From positions 354,431 through 418,430 of the forward strand of contig NZ_JANHOF010000002.1 of NCBI RefSeq assembly GCF_024498075.1: a stretch of 64,000 nt of DNA, read 5' to 3'. This document shows positions 35,976 through 43,917 of this stretch, one piece after another. The notes beneath the pieces were generated by a model. The model ran no database searches, was not told where the DNA came from, and was given only the letters and a program-made list of their open reading frames with translations. How positions within the stretch are numbered: the stretch's first letter is position 1; each line of letters begins with the position of its first letter. Origin of the DNA: Paenibacillus mendelii (GTDB lineage: Bacteria > Bacillota > Bacilli > Paenibacillales > Paenibacillaceae). The position numbers were made by a program, and so were the translations under genes.

Positions 35976-36447
35976 GGCTTGTGCTCCCTTGAACCCCTTT
36001 GGAAGGAATGATCTTGCCGAATGTAGCGACTACCGTAAACATATTTTTCTCATCGGCGCCGGTAAGATAGATATGGGCGCTTCTTAGCCAGGCATGCGCG
36101 ATCATTTTGCCCGAAGCATCTCTAGTCACGCCCATATACAGGGTAGAATCGATCCCGCGTCTCTCTAGCATCTTCATAGCGGCAATCGCCGTCACAAGGC
36201 ACTTGCTTTCCCACCAGGTGCGACGGCTTGCCATGTGAATGGCTCGAGAGATTTCAAGTAAGACGGTCTGATTGATACGATCACGATTATAGGAGCTTTC
36301 CTCCATCTTGATCCCTAATGACGGCGCTACCCTTGAGAAGGGTAAGGCTTTCAATACTCTCGCCCAAGCTAAGTAGATGAAAGCCTCCAGCACCAACTTC
36401 TTCATATGCGGTTTCATGGCAAGGAATATCCTTATTCTCGTTCGCAA
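35968..36447 (-). CDS. Lasso leader peptidase B2 (transglutaminase-like)
   Basis: A 159-residue cysteine protease of the Transglut_core3 fold that cuts the leader from the precursor. The catalytic Cys is Cys83 (WESKCLVTAIAA) and the His is His118 (MIAHAWLR), with a following acidic strand. It starts at TTG 36447, 4 bases after the kinase stop, with AAAGGAATT upstream. B2 proteins normally need the small B1 (RRE) protein for leader binding; no B1 gene is seen in this locus. Confidence 0.87.
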   Translation of the reverse strand: MRTRIRIFLAMKPHMKKLVLEAFIYLAWARVLKALPFSRVAPSLGIKMEESSYNRDRINQTVLLEISRAIHMASRRTWWESKCLVTAIAAMKMLERRGIDSTLYMGVTRDASGKMIAHAWLRSAHIYLTGADEKNMFTVVATFGKIIPSKGVQGSTSHG

Positions 36448-36451
36448 GGTT

Positions 36452-37399
36452 CTAATTCCTTTCCTTAGAGAGTACGGGCTGTGATACCATATCCAACATT
36501 CGATTCACAATATCACGTGCAGTAAATCCTGCCCTTGGTCTTACAATCCGGTTAATCTCAACCTGGCGTGCAACGGCGGCAGACGAAGTGAAATGCCATT
36601 GCTCCAGATTCATAAGAGGAATAAGCAGATTTCGATACGTATGATATCTTAGCAGCGGAAATCGCTCCAACCCATGGATAGGTTCGATTTGCACCTCTGC
36701 CTCTGCTCCTGCCATGTCGGCCGTAACCAGTTCGAACACACCGCCAAGTGGAATGGAGTCCGAACAATAGGAGTCTGCAACAGGAATAGCAAATTTATTG
36801 ACCTCTTCATAGAGAGGATGATATCGATCCAGCTCCATACCAAGATGCTCTAAGCTTTCCTGCCACAGCTTCTGCTGAGGATAAGAGGGAACGATAAGAG
36901 GAGCACCCTCAGGCGAAATGGCTACAGGAATGACATCGTCGCTCAGCAGCGTATAGCCTCTGCTCACAAATGCAGCGGCGAACGTCGATTTTCCCGCTCC
37001 GGAATTCCCTACAATCGCGTAAGCCCGACCCTCAATCACAACCGCACTGCCATGAAGAGGCAGCACTCTTCTCTGGAATAATAACGCTCCCATGCAAGTA
37101 CCAAGAAGATACAGCCTTATCTTGTCTGTATCGGCATCTTCAGCTGGAGAGACGCTAATTCGCCGCCCTTCCTCAATGGAAAAGACCGCAACTCCTGGTA
37201 TATCGAGGAAAATCCGTTGATTCTTCACGGCATAATAGGTTTGATGGTAGACAGCATCCACTAAAGCAGCGGATAGGTCCTCGACGACAATTTCAATATC
37301 GGCCTTTCCTTGATCATCAGATGCCCGCACTAATTCCGGTAGTGCGATATCACTTGCAATATGTAATCCGAATGCCCTATATATCGTTGTTGCCCCCAT
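36452..37399 (-). CDS. HPr-kinase-like lasso peptide kinase K
   Basis: A 315-residue protein related to the C-terminal domain of HPr kinase. LPLHGSAVV (113-121), the P-loop GNSGAGKST (131-139) and SDDVIPV (153-159) are visible. In the paeninodin locus the homologue PadeK phosphorylates the C-terminal Ser of the precursor; both precursors in this window end in Ser. It begins 3 bases after the sulfotransferase stop, within one operon. Expected product: phosphoserine at the peptide C-terminus, possibly extended further. Confidence 0.9.
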   Translation of the reverse strand: MGATTIYRAFGLHIASDIALPELVRASDDQGKADIEIVVEDLSAALVDAVYHQTYYAVKNQRIFLDIPGVAVFSIEEGRRISVSPAEDADTDKIRLYLLGTCMGALLFQRRVLPLHGSAVVIEGRAYAIVGNSGAGKSTFAAAFVSRGYTLLSDDVIPVAISPEGAPLIVPSYPQQKLWQESLEHLGMELDRYHPLYEEVNKFAIPVADSYCSDSIPLGGVFELVTADMAGAEAEVQIEPIHGLERFPLLRYHTYRNLLIPLMNLEQWHFTSSAAVARQVEINRIVRPRAGFTARDIVNRMLDMVSQPVLSKERN

Positions 37400-37402
37400 C
37401 CA

Positions 37403-38635
37403 TTATTTATTCAAATATGCAGATGCCCATTGAGAGAGATGATTTCCGAAAGGAATAATCGATTTCACACGTTCTATTTTCCTTTTCGTATGATCCAGCT
37501 TAGACCGCAGCTGCTTCTGCTCGTTATGACTCTTCTCCAGGCGCTTCTCCAGAGCCCGCAGCGTAATTTGCAATTGCAGCACCTGTGGATGGACAGCTTC
37601 ATGATCTGTCGATATTGCTGGCAGGTCAAGCTTGTCATCCGTCAGGCCGCCAGCGGTGGACAATTGATAATTCTCGGTCCACTGGCAGCCAGAAGCCTCC
37701 GCTAATTGCCTGGTTCGCAATTGAAGCAGCTCTTCGTCAGGATTAGCATCAAATCGGACTCCTGTCCAGCGCTCCGCTTCTTCCAATTGTTTGCTGTAAC
37801 CCAGATCATGGAACAGCTTGGAGCCCAGTACCCGGCAGTACATCTCGACCTCTTGCTTGTCGAGCACCTCTCTCCAAATATTCAAAGAGTCCAGATGCGG
37901 TTCCTTGTGCTGCCCCACAAAGGGATCACCGACACCCATGCTGAAATATAAATCAGTCTTGGGGGTATCCATGAAGTCGCCGTACTTCTCAAGTCCATCT
38001 TCATATGTAATCCCTAAGAAGTTACACAGCTTGTGCAGTTCTTCTTGAGGGTTCATGACCATCTTCTCATAATACAATCGATGCGAATGAGGGTTTTCCT
38101 TGGCAAAATAATTGCTATAACGAAGCAGTCCGATCGTAATGTCGGCCATCTTAATATTAAACTTGGGATTCAACAAATCTTCCTTTAATTGAAATCGATC
38201 TCCCACATGTTTATTCACTTTCTTGTACGAAGCAATGACGGCAAGCGGATTTCGAATTAACCATATTCGCTTAGACTGCGGGAACAGCGCATCTAGAAAT
38301 TCCAAGATATAATAATAGCGTGGAGACTTATCAATGAGCATCTCCGCCCCCGCACTGCTCTGCAAAAGTTCGTTATAAGCCTGAAGAGCGAATGCCCTGC
38401 ATGCACGGTTGTATGTATCATTCGGTAACACACCGTTGAAAAATTGCTTAACGATTTCTTTACCGCCATACGGTCTTTGCGGTGCCAGATGTAAGTCGTA
38501 TAAACTCATCAGAAACCACATTTCCTGCGTAGCGAATATTTTACTATGATTTTGCAGCATAACCGTTGCCAGCGAACTTCCGCTTCGAGGAGTGCTGAGC
38601 AGGAATATGAGATTATTGCCTTTCGAATCAATCAA
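37403..38635 (-). CDS. Sulfotransferase-family protein of the lasso locus
   Basis: A 410-residue protein. The 5'-phosphosulfate-binding loop is FLLSTPRSGSS (residues 11-21) and the 3'-phosphate site is KRIWLIRNPLAVIASY (near 130), so it should use PAPS. Residues 350-395 form a coiled coil with many Leu, Lys and Glu. The start is TTG 38635, since AGGGGGG lies six bases upstream. It is first in the operon with kinase, B2 and exporter, behind a paired-palindrome promoter. The target may be a Tyr, Ser or Thr of the peptide, or a surface sugar; sulfated lasso peptides are not something I can confirm from sequence. Confidence 0.83.
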   Translation of the reverse strand: MIDSKGNNLIFLLSTPRSGSSLATVMLQNHSKIFATQEMWFLMSLYDLHLAPQRPYGGKEIVKQFFNGVLPNDTYNRACRAFALQAYNELLQSSAGAEMLIDKSPRYYYILEFLDALFPQSKRIWLIRNPLAVIASYKKVNKHVGDRFQLKEDLLNPKFNIKMADITIGLLRYSNYFAKENPHSHRLYYEKMVMNPQEELHKLCNFLGITYEDGLEKYGDFMDTPKTDLYFSMGVGDPFVGQHKEPHLDSLNIWREVLDKQEVEMYCRVLGSKLFHDLGYSKQLEEAERWTGVRFDANPDEELLQLRTRQLAEASGCQWTENYQLSTAGGLTDDKLDLPAISTDHEAVHPQVLQLQITLRALEKRLEKSHNEQKQLRSKLDHTKRKIERVKSIIPFGNHLSQWASAYLNK

Positions 38636-38669
38636 CGTGAACCCCCCTAAGCCAGCCAACATTATAATA

Positions 38670-38714
38670 GTTACGATATGTAGCAATTATAGCATATAAA
38701 ATCCGTTTTGTATC
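38670..38714 (-). promoter_or_regulatory. Paired-palindrome promoter of the sulfotransferase-kinase operon
   Basis: Minus strand: box A GATACAAAACGGATT (38700-38714), 8 bases, TATAAT (38686-38691), one base, box B GCTACATATCGTAAC (38670-38684). The boxes are weaker than elsewhere, but spacing is identical to the cyclase promoter, with GATACA 17 bases before TATAAT. Confidence 0.65.
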
Positions 38715-38728
38715 TTTTTCCAACAACT

Positions 38729-39271
38729 TTATAATGAATTTCTTGAATGGTTCCAAGTGAATTGAATCGCGACCACCATTAAACAAACTACGACTCCTAA
38801 GCATGCTCCGGTTATATCGATGTAAACGTCATATAGCGAGGATGTCCGCTGCGAAGTTTGGGACTGGTTCCATTCATCCGCAATCGCAACAGCCGCCGCT
38901 ATTACGATCGGCAGCAGAGAACTTACCCATAATCGCCTACTAAACTTATTGATCATCACAAAGGCAATAACCGCCAAGCTTGCATACATGAACAAATGAG
39001 CGCTTTTTCTAAATATAAATTCAATGAACCGGTAAGGATCATGCTGAGAGGAATACACATTCTGAAGATAGATAAACTTGACATCGGGAAGCACGCTTCG
39101 GATCCAATTCACATCTAATTGTTGCTCCAGATAGGGAATGATGCTTTGTTCCTCGTAGGATTGTGAGGATAACAGAAAAATCAACACTCCCCATACCAAA
39201 AACAATAGAATAAACCAATATCCTTTATGTACTCGTTTCGGTTTTGGCTTGACCATGTGAACCTGATTCAC
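38729..39271 (-). CDS. VanZ-like membrane protein at the head of the lasso locus
   Basis: A 180-residue protein with four to five helices and the VanZ pattern: FLLSSQS near residue 32, FRKSAHLFMY near 84, ADEWNQSQTSQR near 130 and DVYIDITGACLG near 147. The start is taken as GTG 39271, because GGAGGA lies 10 bases upstream and because an in-frame ATG at 39322 overlaps the TATAAT of the predicted promoter. It may protect the envelope of the producer, but that is a guess. Confidence 0.8.
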   Translation of the reverse strand: MNQVHMVKPKPKRVHKGYWFILLFLVWGVLIFLLSSQSYEEQSIIPYLEQQLDVNWIRSVLPDVKFIYLQNVYSSQHDPYRFIEFIFRKSAHLFMYASLAVIAFVMINKFSRRLWVSSLLPIVIAAAVAIADEWNQSQTSQRTSSLYDVYIDITGACLGVVVCLMVVAIQFTWNHSRNSL

Positions 39272-39304
39272 CTCGTTATAATCCTCCGATATTCCGTAAT
39301 TAGT

Positions 39305-39350
39305 GATACGTTTAGTATCCATTATAATTCAATTCGATACATTTCGCATC
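39305..39350 (-). promoter_or_regulatory. Paired-palindrome promoter of the VanZ-like gene
   Basis: Minus strand: box A GATGCGAAATGTATC (39336-39350), 9 bases, TATAAT (39321-39326), one base, box B GATACTAAACGTATC (39305-39319). Box B has perfect arms. The same bracket layout occurs at 29.8, 33.8 and 38.7 kb. Confidence 0.7.
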
Positions 39351-39359
39351 TTTATAGTT

Positions 39360-39394
39360 AAAAAAGCCCTTTCCGCGATTCCGGAAAAGGCGTT
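39360..39394 (-). terminator. Rho-independent terminator of the SDR operon
   Basis: On the minus strand CCTTTTCCG, GAATCG, CGGAAAGGG followed by CTTTTTT. It separates the catabolic genes from the lasso locus. Confidence 0.88.
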
Positions 39395-39432
39395 TGCAGA
39401 TATCGCGAGCTCAGGTTCGAGCCGTTAAGCGG

Positions 39433-40149
39433 CTATACGCCAAACGATTCGAAGCTGATTTCATGCACGACGATTTGCGGCGGCATTTTAAGCACGGATA
39501 ATATCACCCCGGCAACATCGGAAGCCTGCATGAATTTATCTCTGGCAACCGGACGTGTACCCCAAAACTCCGTATCCGTTGCCCCCGGGTTCAATACCGT
39601 GACGCGGATGTTTTTGTCTACCGCCTGTAACGCGAGCCCTTGCGTGAACATATTGACAGCCGCTTTGGCCGTGCAATATAACGGCGCATTTCCATTTGCT
39701 CTTTTGGCCGCCATGGAGCCTGTATTCACGATGAATCCTCCGCGATCGGAATCCACGTGCCTCATGAAATGTTTCGCGCAAAGAAATGTGCCCTTCAAAT
39801 TGACATCGATGGACTGTTCGTACTGTTCGATCGTCATGTCGGCAATGCCCGAAGGAATGCTGAGACCGGCCAAACTCAGCAGTATATCCAGCCTTCCGAG
39901 GTTCTGCGCGGCCTGTAAAAAAAAGTGGCGGACCTCTTCTTCGTCCGTAACGTCCAATCCAGAATAAACCGCTTCGCAGCCGTCCTCCCTCTTCAATTCC
40001 TCAGCAAGCGCCTCCAGAACGGATACTCTTCGCGAGCCCAATACGAGCTTCGCGCCTTCCGGCGCGAGCGCCTTGGCGATTGCCCGCCCGATTCCGCCGG
40101 TAGCTCCCGTAATGACAACCACTTTATCCTGTAATGGCCTTGCATTCAT
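39433..40149 (-). CDS. Short-chain dehydrogenase/reductase
   Basis: A 238-residue SDR enzyme. The cofactor motif TGATGGIGRAIA is near residue 14, LAGLSIPSG near 92 replaces NNAG, and the catalytic Ser (NTGSMAAKRA) and Tyr/Lys (YCTAKAAV) are near 142 and 156. The ATG at 40149 has AAGGAGG upstream. It follows the zinc dehydrogenase and RraA-like genes, together a likely catabolic unit for a sugar acid. Confidence 0.87.
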   Translation of the reverse strand: MNARPLQDKVVVITGATGGIGRAIAKALAPEGAKLVLGSRRVSVLEALAEELKREDGCEAVYSGLDVTDEEEVRHFFLQAAQNLGRLDILLSLAGLSIPSGIADMTIEQYEQSIDVNLKGTFLCAKHFMRHVDSDRGGFIVNTGSMAAKRANGNAPLYCTAKAAVNMFTQGLALQAVDKNIRVTVLNPGATDTEFWGTRPVARDKFMQASDVAGVILSVLKMPPQIVVHEISFESFGV

Positions 40150-40226
40150 CTCAAGCGCCTCCTTCTGCTCCGCTTCAAGCTTCGCCGCCTCCTTGCAAGC
40201 GTAACGCCCGCTTCGGCGGCATAAGC

Positions 40227-41255
40227 TCATAATGCGATCAATATTTTCCCCAAGTTATTTCCTTCCCGCATCGATTGAATCGCTGATTCTAATTGATCCA
40301 ACGTGAGGATATCGCTGATTAGTTTTTCCAAATCGTATTTATTCTCCAGCGTCATCTTTTCAAGAAGCTTTACCGTTTTCTGAAAATGCCCGAAGGTGTA
40401 CACGCGGCTACCGACCATCGTAAGCTCCTTAAAAATCGCCTGCAGCACGTTGAACTGCGGGATTTTGCCCAGAAATCCGACAAAAACGACGGTCCCTCTG
40501 ATTCTGCAGGCTTCCGTGGAGAAGAGCAGCCCCGCCTGGGAACCGGATACTTCGATAACGACGTCGAATCCTTCTCCGTCCGTGAATGCATGAACCCGCG
40601 AGGCAGCATCTTCATTCGTCGGATCGATGGTCTCGAATCCGAATGCTTTGACTTGATCGATCCGAACCGGGTTGATTTCCGAGAAGACGACCCGTGAGGC
40701 CCCGCCCTCCCGAGCGACTAATCCGACGATATGCCCAATCGGACCCCCGCCGATAACCAGCACCCGGTCCCCGTTCTTCACGCCAGCTCTCTGATTAACA
40801 TGAAAACCGACCGCAAACGGTTCGGTCAAAGCCGCAATCCGGTCGGACAACCGGGCATCCACTTTTATGACTTTATCGACCGAAGCTTTCAGATATTCAG
40901 CGAAACCGCCATTAGCGTGAATACCCAGCAGCTTCAACGTCCGGCACACGTGCCAGTTTCCTTCCCGGCAAGCTTCGCACGAATCGCAGCTGATCAAGGG
41001 CTCCGCGACGACGCGGTCTCCCGGCTTCAGATCAACGGAACGGTTGGTGCGAATTCGTTCGACGGTACCGATAAACTCATGGCCGAGAATGATCGGGGAT
41101 TTTGCCGTCGGGTGGTGACCGCCATAAATATGCAAATCTGTTCCGCAAATGCCGGTATAGCTCACTTTAATGAGGCATTCATTCTCTTCTAGCTCTGGGA
41201 TCGGCACATCCCGGATCTCTATTGTTTCCCATTCGGTCAATACGGCCGCTTTCAT
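40227..41255 (-). CDS. Zinc-dependent alcohol/polyol dehydrogenase
   Basis: A 342-residue medium-chain dehydrogenase. Catalytic zinc ligands are Cys37 and His/Glu in GHEFIG near 63; the structural zinc site is CDSCEACREGNWHVC near 91; the NAD motif is VIGGGPIGHIVG near 168. It resembles threonine or L-gulonate/galactitol-type dehydrogenases. It starts 28 bases after the RraA-like gene stop. Confidence 0.9.
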   Translation of the reverse strand: MKAAVLTEWETIEIRDVPIPELEENECLIKVSYTGICGTDLHIYGGHHPTAKSPIILGHEFIGTVERIRTNRSVDLKPGDRVVAEPLISCDSCEACREGNWHVCRTLKLLGIHANGGFAEYLKASVDKVIKVDARLSDRIAALTEPFAVGFHVNQRAGVKNGDRVLVIGGGPIGHIVGLVAREGGASRVVFSEINPVRIDQVKAFGFETIDPTNEDAASRVHAFTDGEGFDVVIEVSGSQAGLLFSTEACRIRGTVVFVGFLGKIPQFNVLQAIFKELTMVGSRVYTFGHFQKTVKLLEKMTLENKYDLEKLISDILTLDQLESAIQSMREGNNLGKILIAL

Positions 41256-41283
41256 TCGAAACGACTCCTTTCGCCTTGCGGGA

Positions 41284-41991
41284 TTAGAAATAACCGCCTT
41301 TTTGGACCACTTCCGTCGGGGTCAGGCCATCCAGAATCATCTGCTTGATCTCTTTCTCGTTTTCTTTAATGTATTCGGCTTTGAGCAGCACATCATACGC
41401 CATCTCGCGCGGAACGACAATAACGCCATCGATATCGGCAAATATAAGGTCCCCCGGATAAATGAAGACGTTGCCAATCATGACGGGTATTTGCCAATCG
41501 ATCATTCGAAACCGGCCCAGCATCCCGTTCGATGTCCGGTATTTGCAAAATACAGGAAACCCAAGTTCGAGAACTTTGTTCGTATCCCGTACCCCTCCGT
41601 CCACGACCGCCCCTCTGCAGCCCCGCCGCTGGGAAGCCATTGTCATCACTTCCCCCCATTGGGCTGACTCGTCATCGCCGCTTGTGTCCCAAATCACGAC
41701 GGCACCTTCTTCGATCGCTTCAAGCATTTTGGCCCGCTGTTCCATCTCGCTTTCCAAGGTCAAATTCTTGGATCCCTTGACCGTAAAAGCGATTCCACAA
41801 AGCTTCATATCATCTTGCAGCGGGGCAATGCCGCTTGGCAGCGTCTGATGAAGAAGTCCCTTCTCCCTCAAAACGTCGTTTACAGCCGCTGTAAACACTT
41901 CCATATAACGGTCGCACAATTCCTTGTCCGGAATCGGCAGCGGTTTCAATTTTTTTCGGCTTCGCGCCGCTTTCAATTCGTCAAGATTCAT
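41284..41991 (-). CDS. RraA-like aldolase/decarboxylase
   Basis: A 235-residue protein of the RraA / HMG-CHA aldolase family, often wrongly called menaquinone methyltransferase. The active-site loop is CRGAVVDGGVRDTNKVLELG near residue 130. Metal-dependent members cleave or decarboxylate oxo-acids in sugar-acid degradation. With the two dehydrogenases it forms an operon divergent from an AraC regulator. Confidence 0.87.
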   Translation of the reverse strand: MNLDELKAARSRKKLKPLPIPDKELCDRYMEVFTAAVNDVLREKGLLHQTLPSGIAPLQDDMKLCGIAFTVKGSKNLTLESEMEQRAKMLEAIEEGAVVIWDTSGDDESAQWGEVMTMASQRRGCRGAVVDGGVRDTNKVLELGFPVFCKYRTSNGMLGRFRMIDWQIPVMIGNVFIYPGDLIFADIDGVIVVPREMAYDVLLKAEYIKENEKEIKQMILDGLTPTEVVQKGGYF

Positions 41992-42131
41992 TTATAGCTC
42001 CCTCCATTCATGCTATAATTCGCGGTAAGACCGTTCTGCGTTTTATGGGTGCCCTAGGTGAAGGTTAGACCTCCGTTTCCTTGCATAATGATAATAGAAG
42101 CATGATGAAAATCAGAGTTGGAGCGATGCCG

Positions 42132-42941
42132 ATGTTCATGATTCAGAGCCAGGACGATTATGATTTTCATATCGCATCCATTGAGCACATGACCGAACGG
42201 AAACCGGACCCGCAGTGGAAAGTGGAACGGATCGTGAACCAGCACAATTACATTATCGCCTACTGCTCGAAAGGCGAAGCCGTCTACACGTTCTCGGAGC
42301 GCGAAATTCGTGTTCGTACCGGCGACCTGCTATTCTTTCCCAAGGGACTCGTACGTTCCGCATCCTCGGATCCGGAAAATCCGTGGTCCTTTTACAGCGT
42401 TTCGTTCGATATTCAATTTCTGAACGACCGGACCCGGGAACGGTTTGATCGTTTCGACCTGCTCATCCGCAGTCCTCACCTATTCAGGCTGCCTTCGTTG
42501 TTCGCCGAGCTGAGTCTCGTATGGACTGGCAAACGAAGCGGATTCATGATTAAATGCAAAAGCATCATGATGGATATCCTGTACCTGATCATGAAGGAAC
42601 AGGACCGCTCGGCTCACGGGACCGCGCACTATTATGATATCGAAAAAACGGCCAACCTCATTCTAGCCGATTACAAAGAGGACTTTACGATCGATGCATT
42701 GGCCCGGCTATCCGGCTTAAGCGCTTCCCACTTTCGCCTTTTGTTCAAAAAAATTACCGGCTTGACGGCTGTGCAATACCAGAATCATATTCGTATCAAT
42801 AAAGCCAAGGATCTCTTGCTTAGCGGGGAGTGCAATGTCACGGAAGCGGCGTTGTCGGTCGGCTTCCAAGACATTTATTATTTCAGCCGTCTGTTTAAAA
42901 AGCTGACCGGCTCCCCCCCTTCGCATTACTTTAAAGGGTAG
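42132..42941 (+). CDS. AraC-family regulator
   Basis: A 269-residue regulator: N-terminal cupin (about 1-140) and two C-terminal helix-turn-helix motifs (ALARLSGLSASHFRLLFKKI and AALSVGFQDIYYFSRLFKKL). It is divergent from the RraA/ADH/SDR operon, which it probably controls. Start uncertain: TTGGAGCG precedes two close ATGs at 42126 and 42132. Its end overlaps the convergent heparinase-like gene by 11 bases. Confidence 0.87.
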   Translation: MFMIQSQDDYDFHIASIEHMTERKPDPQWKVERIVNQHNYIIAYCSKGEAVYTFSEREIRVRTGDLLFFPKGLVRSASSDPENPWSFYSVSFDIQFLNDRTRERFDRFDLLIRSPHLFRLPSLFAELSLVWTGKRSGFMIKCKSIMMDILYLIMKEQDRSAHGTAHYYDIEKTANLILADYKEDFTIDALARLSGLSASHFRLLFKKITGLTAVQYQNHIRINKAKDLLLSGECNVTEAALSVGFQDIYYFSRLFKKLTGSPPSHYFKG

Positions 42942-43890
42942 AACACACATCCTCATGAACAAGGTAAGCCCTGCCCTCACTATGATTGCGGAAGATAACT
43001 GCATCCCTCTCTGCGAGCTCCAGTGAATAGCCGCCCGATTTGGCAGGCGGCTCCACATGGAAATGCCGGTCCGTTATCGGGATGATATGCCAATCCCGGA
43101 TTTCGTCCGTACCGTCCATCGAAGCCGCATATACGATGACATGATCGGTCCGGTATTGGCTGCTCGCGTATCGGATGCGCGAAGCGGGTACTTCTAGCGG
43201 CGGACGGTCTTCGGCGGAAAAGGACCGATAGGGATGGCCAAGATCATTCCGAGGCCCGATCTGAATGCTGAGCTTGCTGCCGTTATCCGTACCGCCCGAA
43301 AGGGCGCACACCTGAAAAAACTTCATGCCGGCGGCATTTCTTCGCAATACAAGCTTGGTCTCCGCTGCGACTTTGGTCGTAAGCCGATGATCTCCGTTGT
43401 TCAATTCGAAGTCGCTATGCACCTTTAACGGACTATCTGCCAGAACCCGGTCCATGATAAACATTGTATGCGGCATGGCCATCACCCAGGTCCGTTCGGC
43501 TTTCAACAGAGGCTTGCCGTAAAGTCCAACCATAGCCGCCCGAATGATATGAACGTTCTCCTCAGGTTGTCTGAACATACGGATTATACCGGCGGGCAAG
43601 CGCTTGCCGTCGCTGCTGAGGCTGGTCGCCTCGCTTTGGTTACTCGGAATCTCTTCCCCCGAAGACGTCTCGAAACGCCACCCCGCACCGGTAAAGAAGA
43701 GCTCCCCGTCATGCTTCAATTCAAAGCTGCCCGGATGGGTCTCATCGGCTGCGTTCGCAACAGACTCTGTGCCTCCATGAACGATTAGCTCCGTGTCCCG
43801 AAGCGTTTCCCGACTCGATGCCGTTATGAACGGTTCCACGTCCATCCCTCCAGATTTTGCGATACTACTCAAGCGGATTAACACAAGCAT
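42931..43890 (-). CDS. Stand-alone heparinase II/III-type C-terminal domain protein
   Basis: A 319-residue protein that looks like only the beta-sandwich half of heparinase II/III-type lyases: HPGSFELKHDGELFFTGAG near residue 52 and AERTWVMAMPHTMFIMDRVL near 135, with HSDFELN after it. The N-terminal toroid that carries the catalytic Tyr/His in full enzymes is missing, and no fragment of it lies upstream, where the GH105 gene ends 28 bases away. It may be a truncated relic or a binding partner. Either ATG (43890 or 43845) follows GGAGGG. Confidence 0.65.
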   Translation of the reverse strand: MLVLIRLSSIAKSGGMDVEPFITASSRETLRDTELIVHGGTESVANAADETHPGSFELKHDGELFFTGAGWRFETSSGEEIPSNQSEATSLSSDGKRLPAGIIRMFRQPEENVHIIRAAMVGLYGKPLLKAERTWVMAMPHTMFIMDRVLADSPLKVHSDFELNNGDHRLTTKVAAETKLVLRRNAAGMKFFQVCALSGGTDNGSKLSIQIGPRNDLGHPYRSFSAEDRPPLEVPASRIRYASSQYRTDHVIVYAASMDGTDEIRDWHIIPITDRHFHVEPPAKSGGYSLELAERDAVIFRNHSEGRAYLVHEDVCSTL

Positions 43891-43917
43891 CCCTCCACTT
43901 CGAAAGGTGGAGAACAG

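Noticed and set aside
39269-39322. ATG at 39322 as start of the VanZ-like gene
   Set aside because: It overlaps the TATAAT of the predicted promoter and has no ribosome binding site; GTG 39271 behind GGAGGA fits better.
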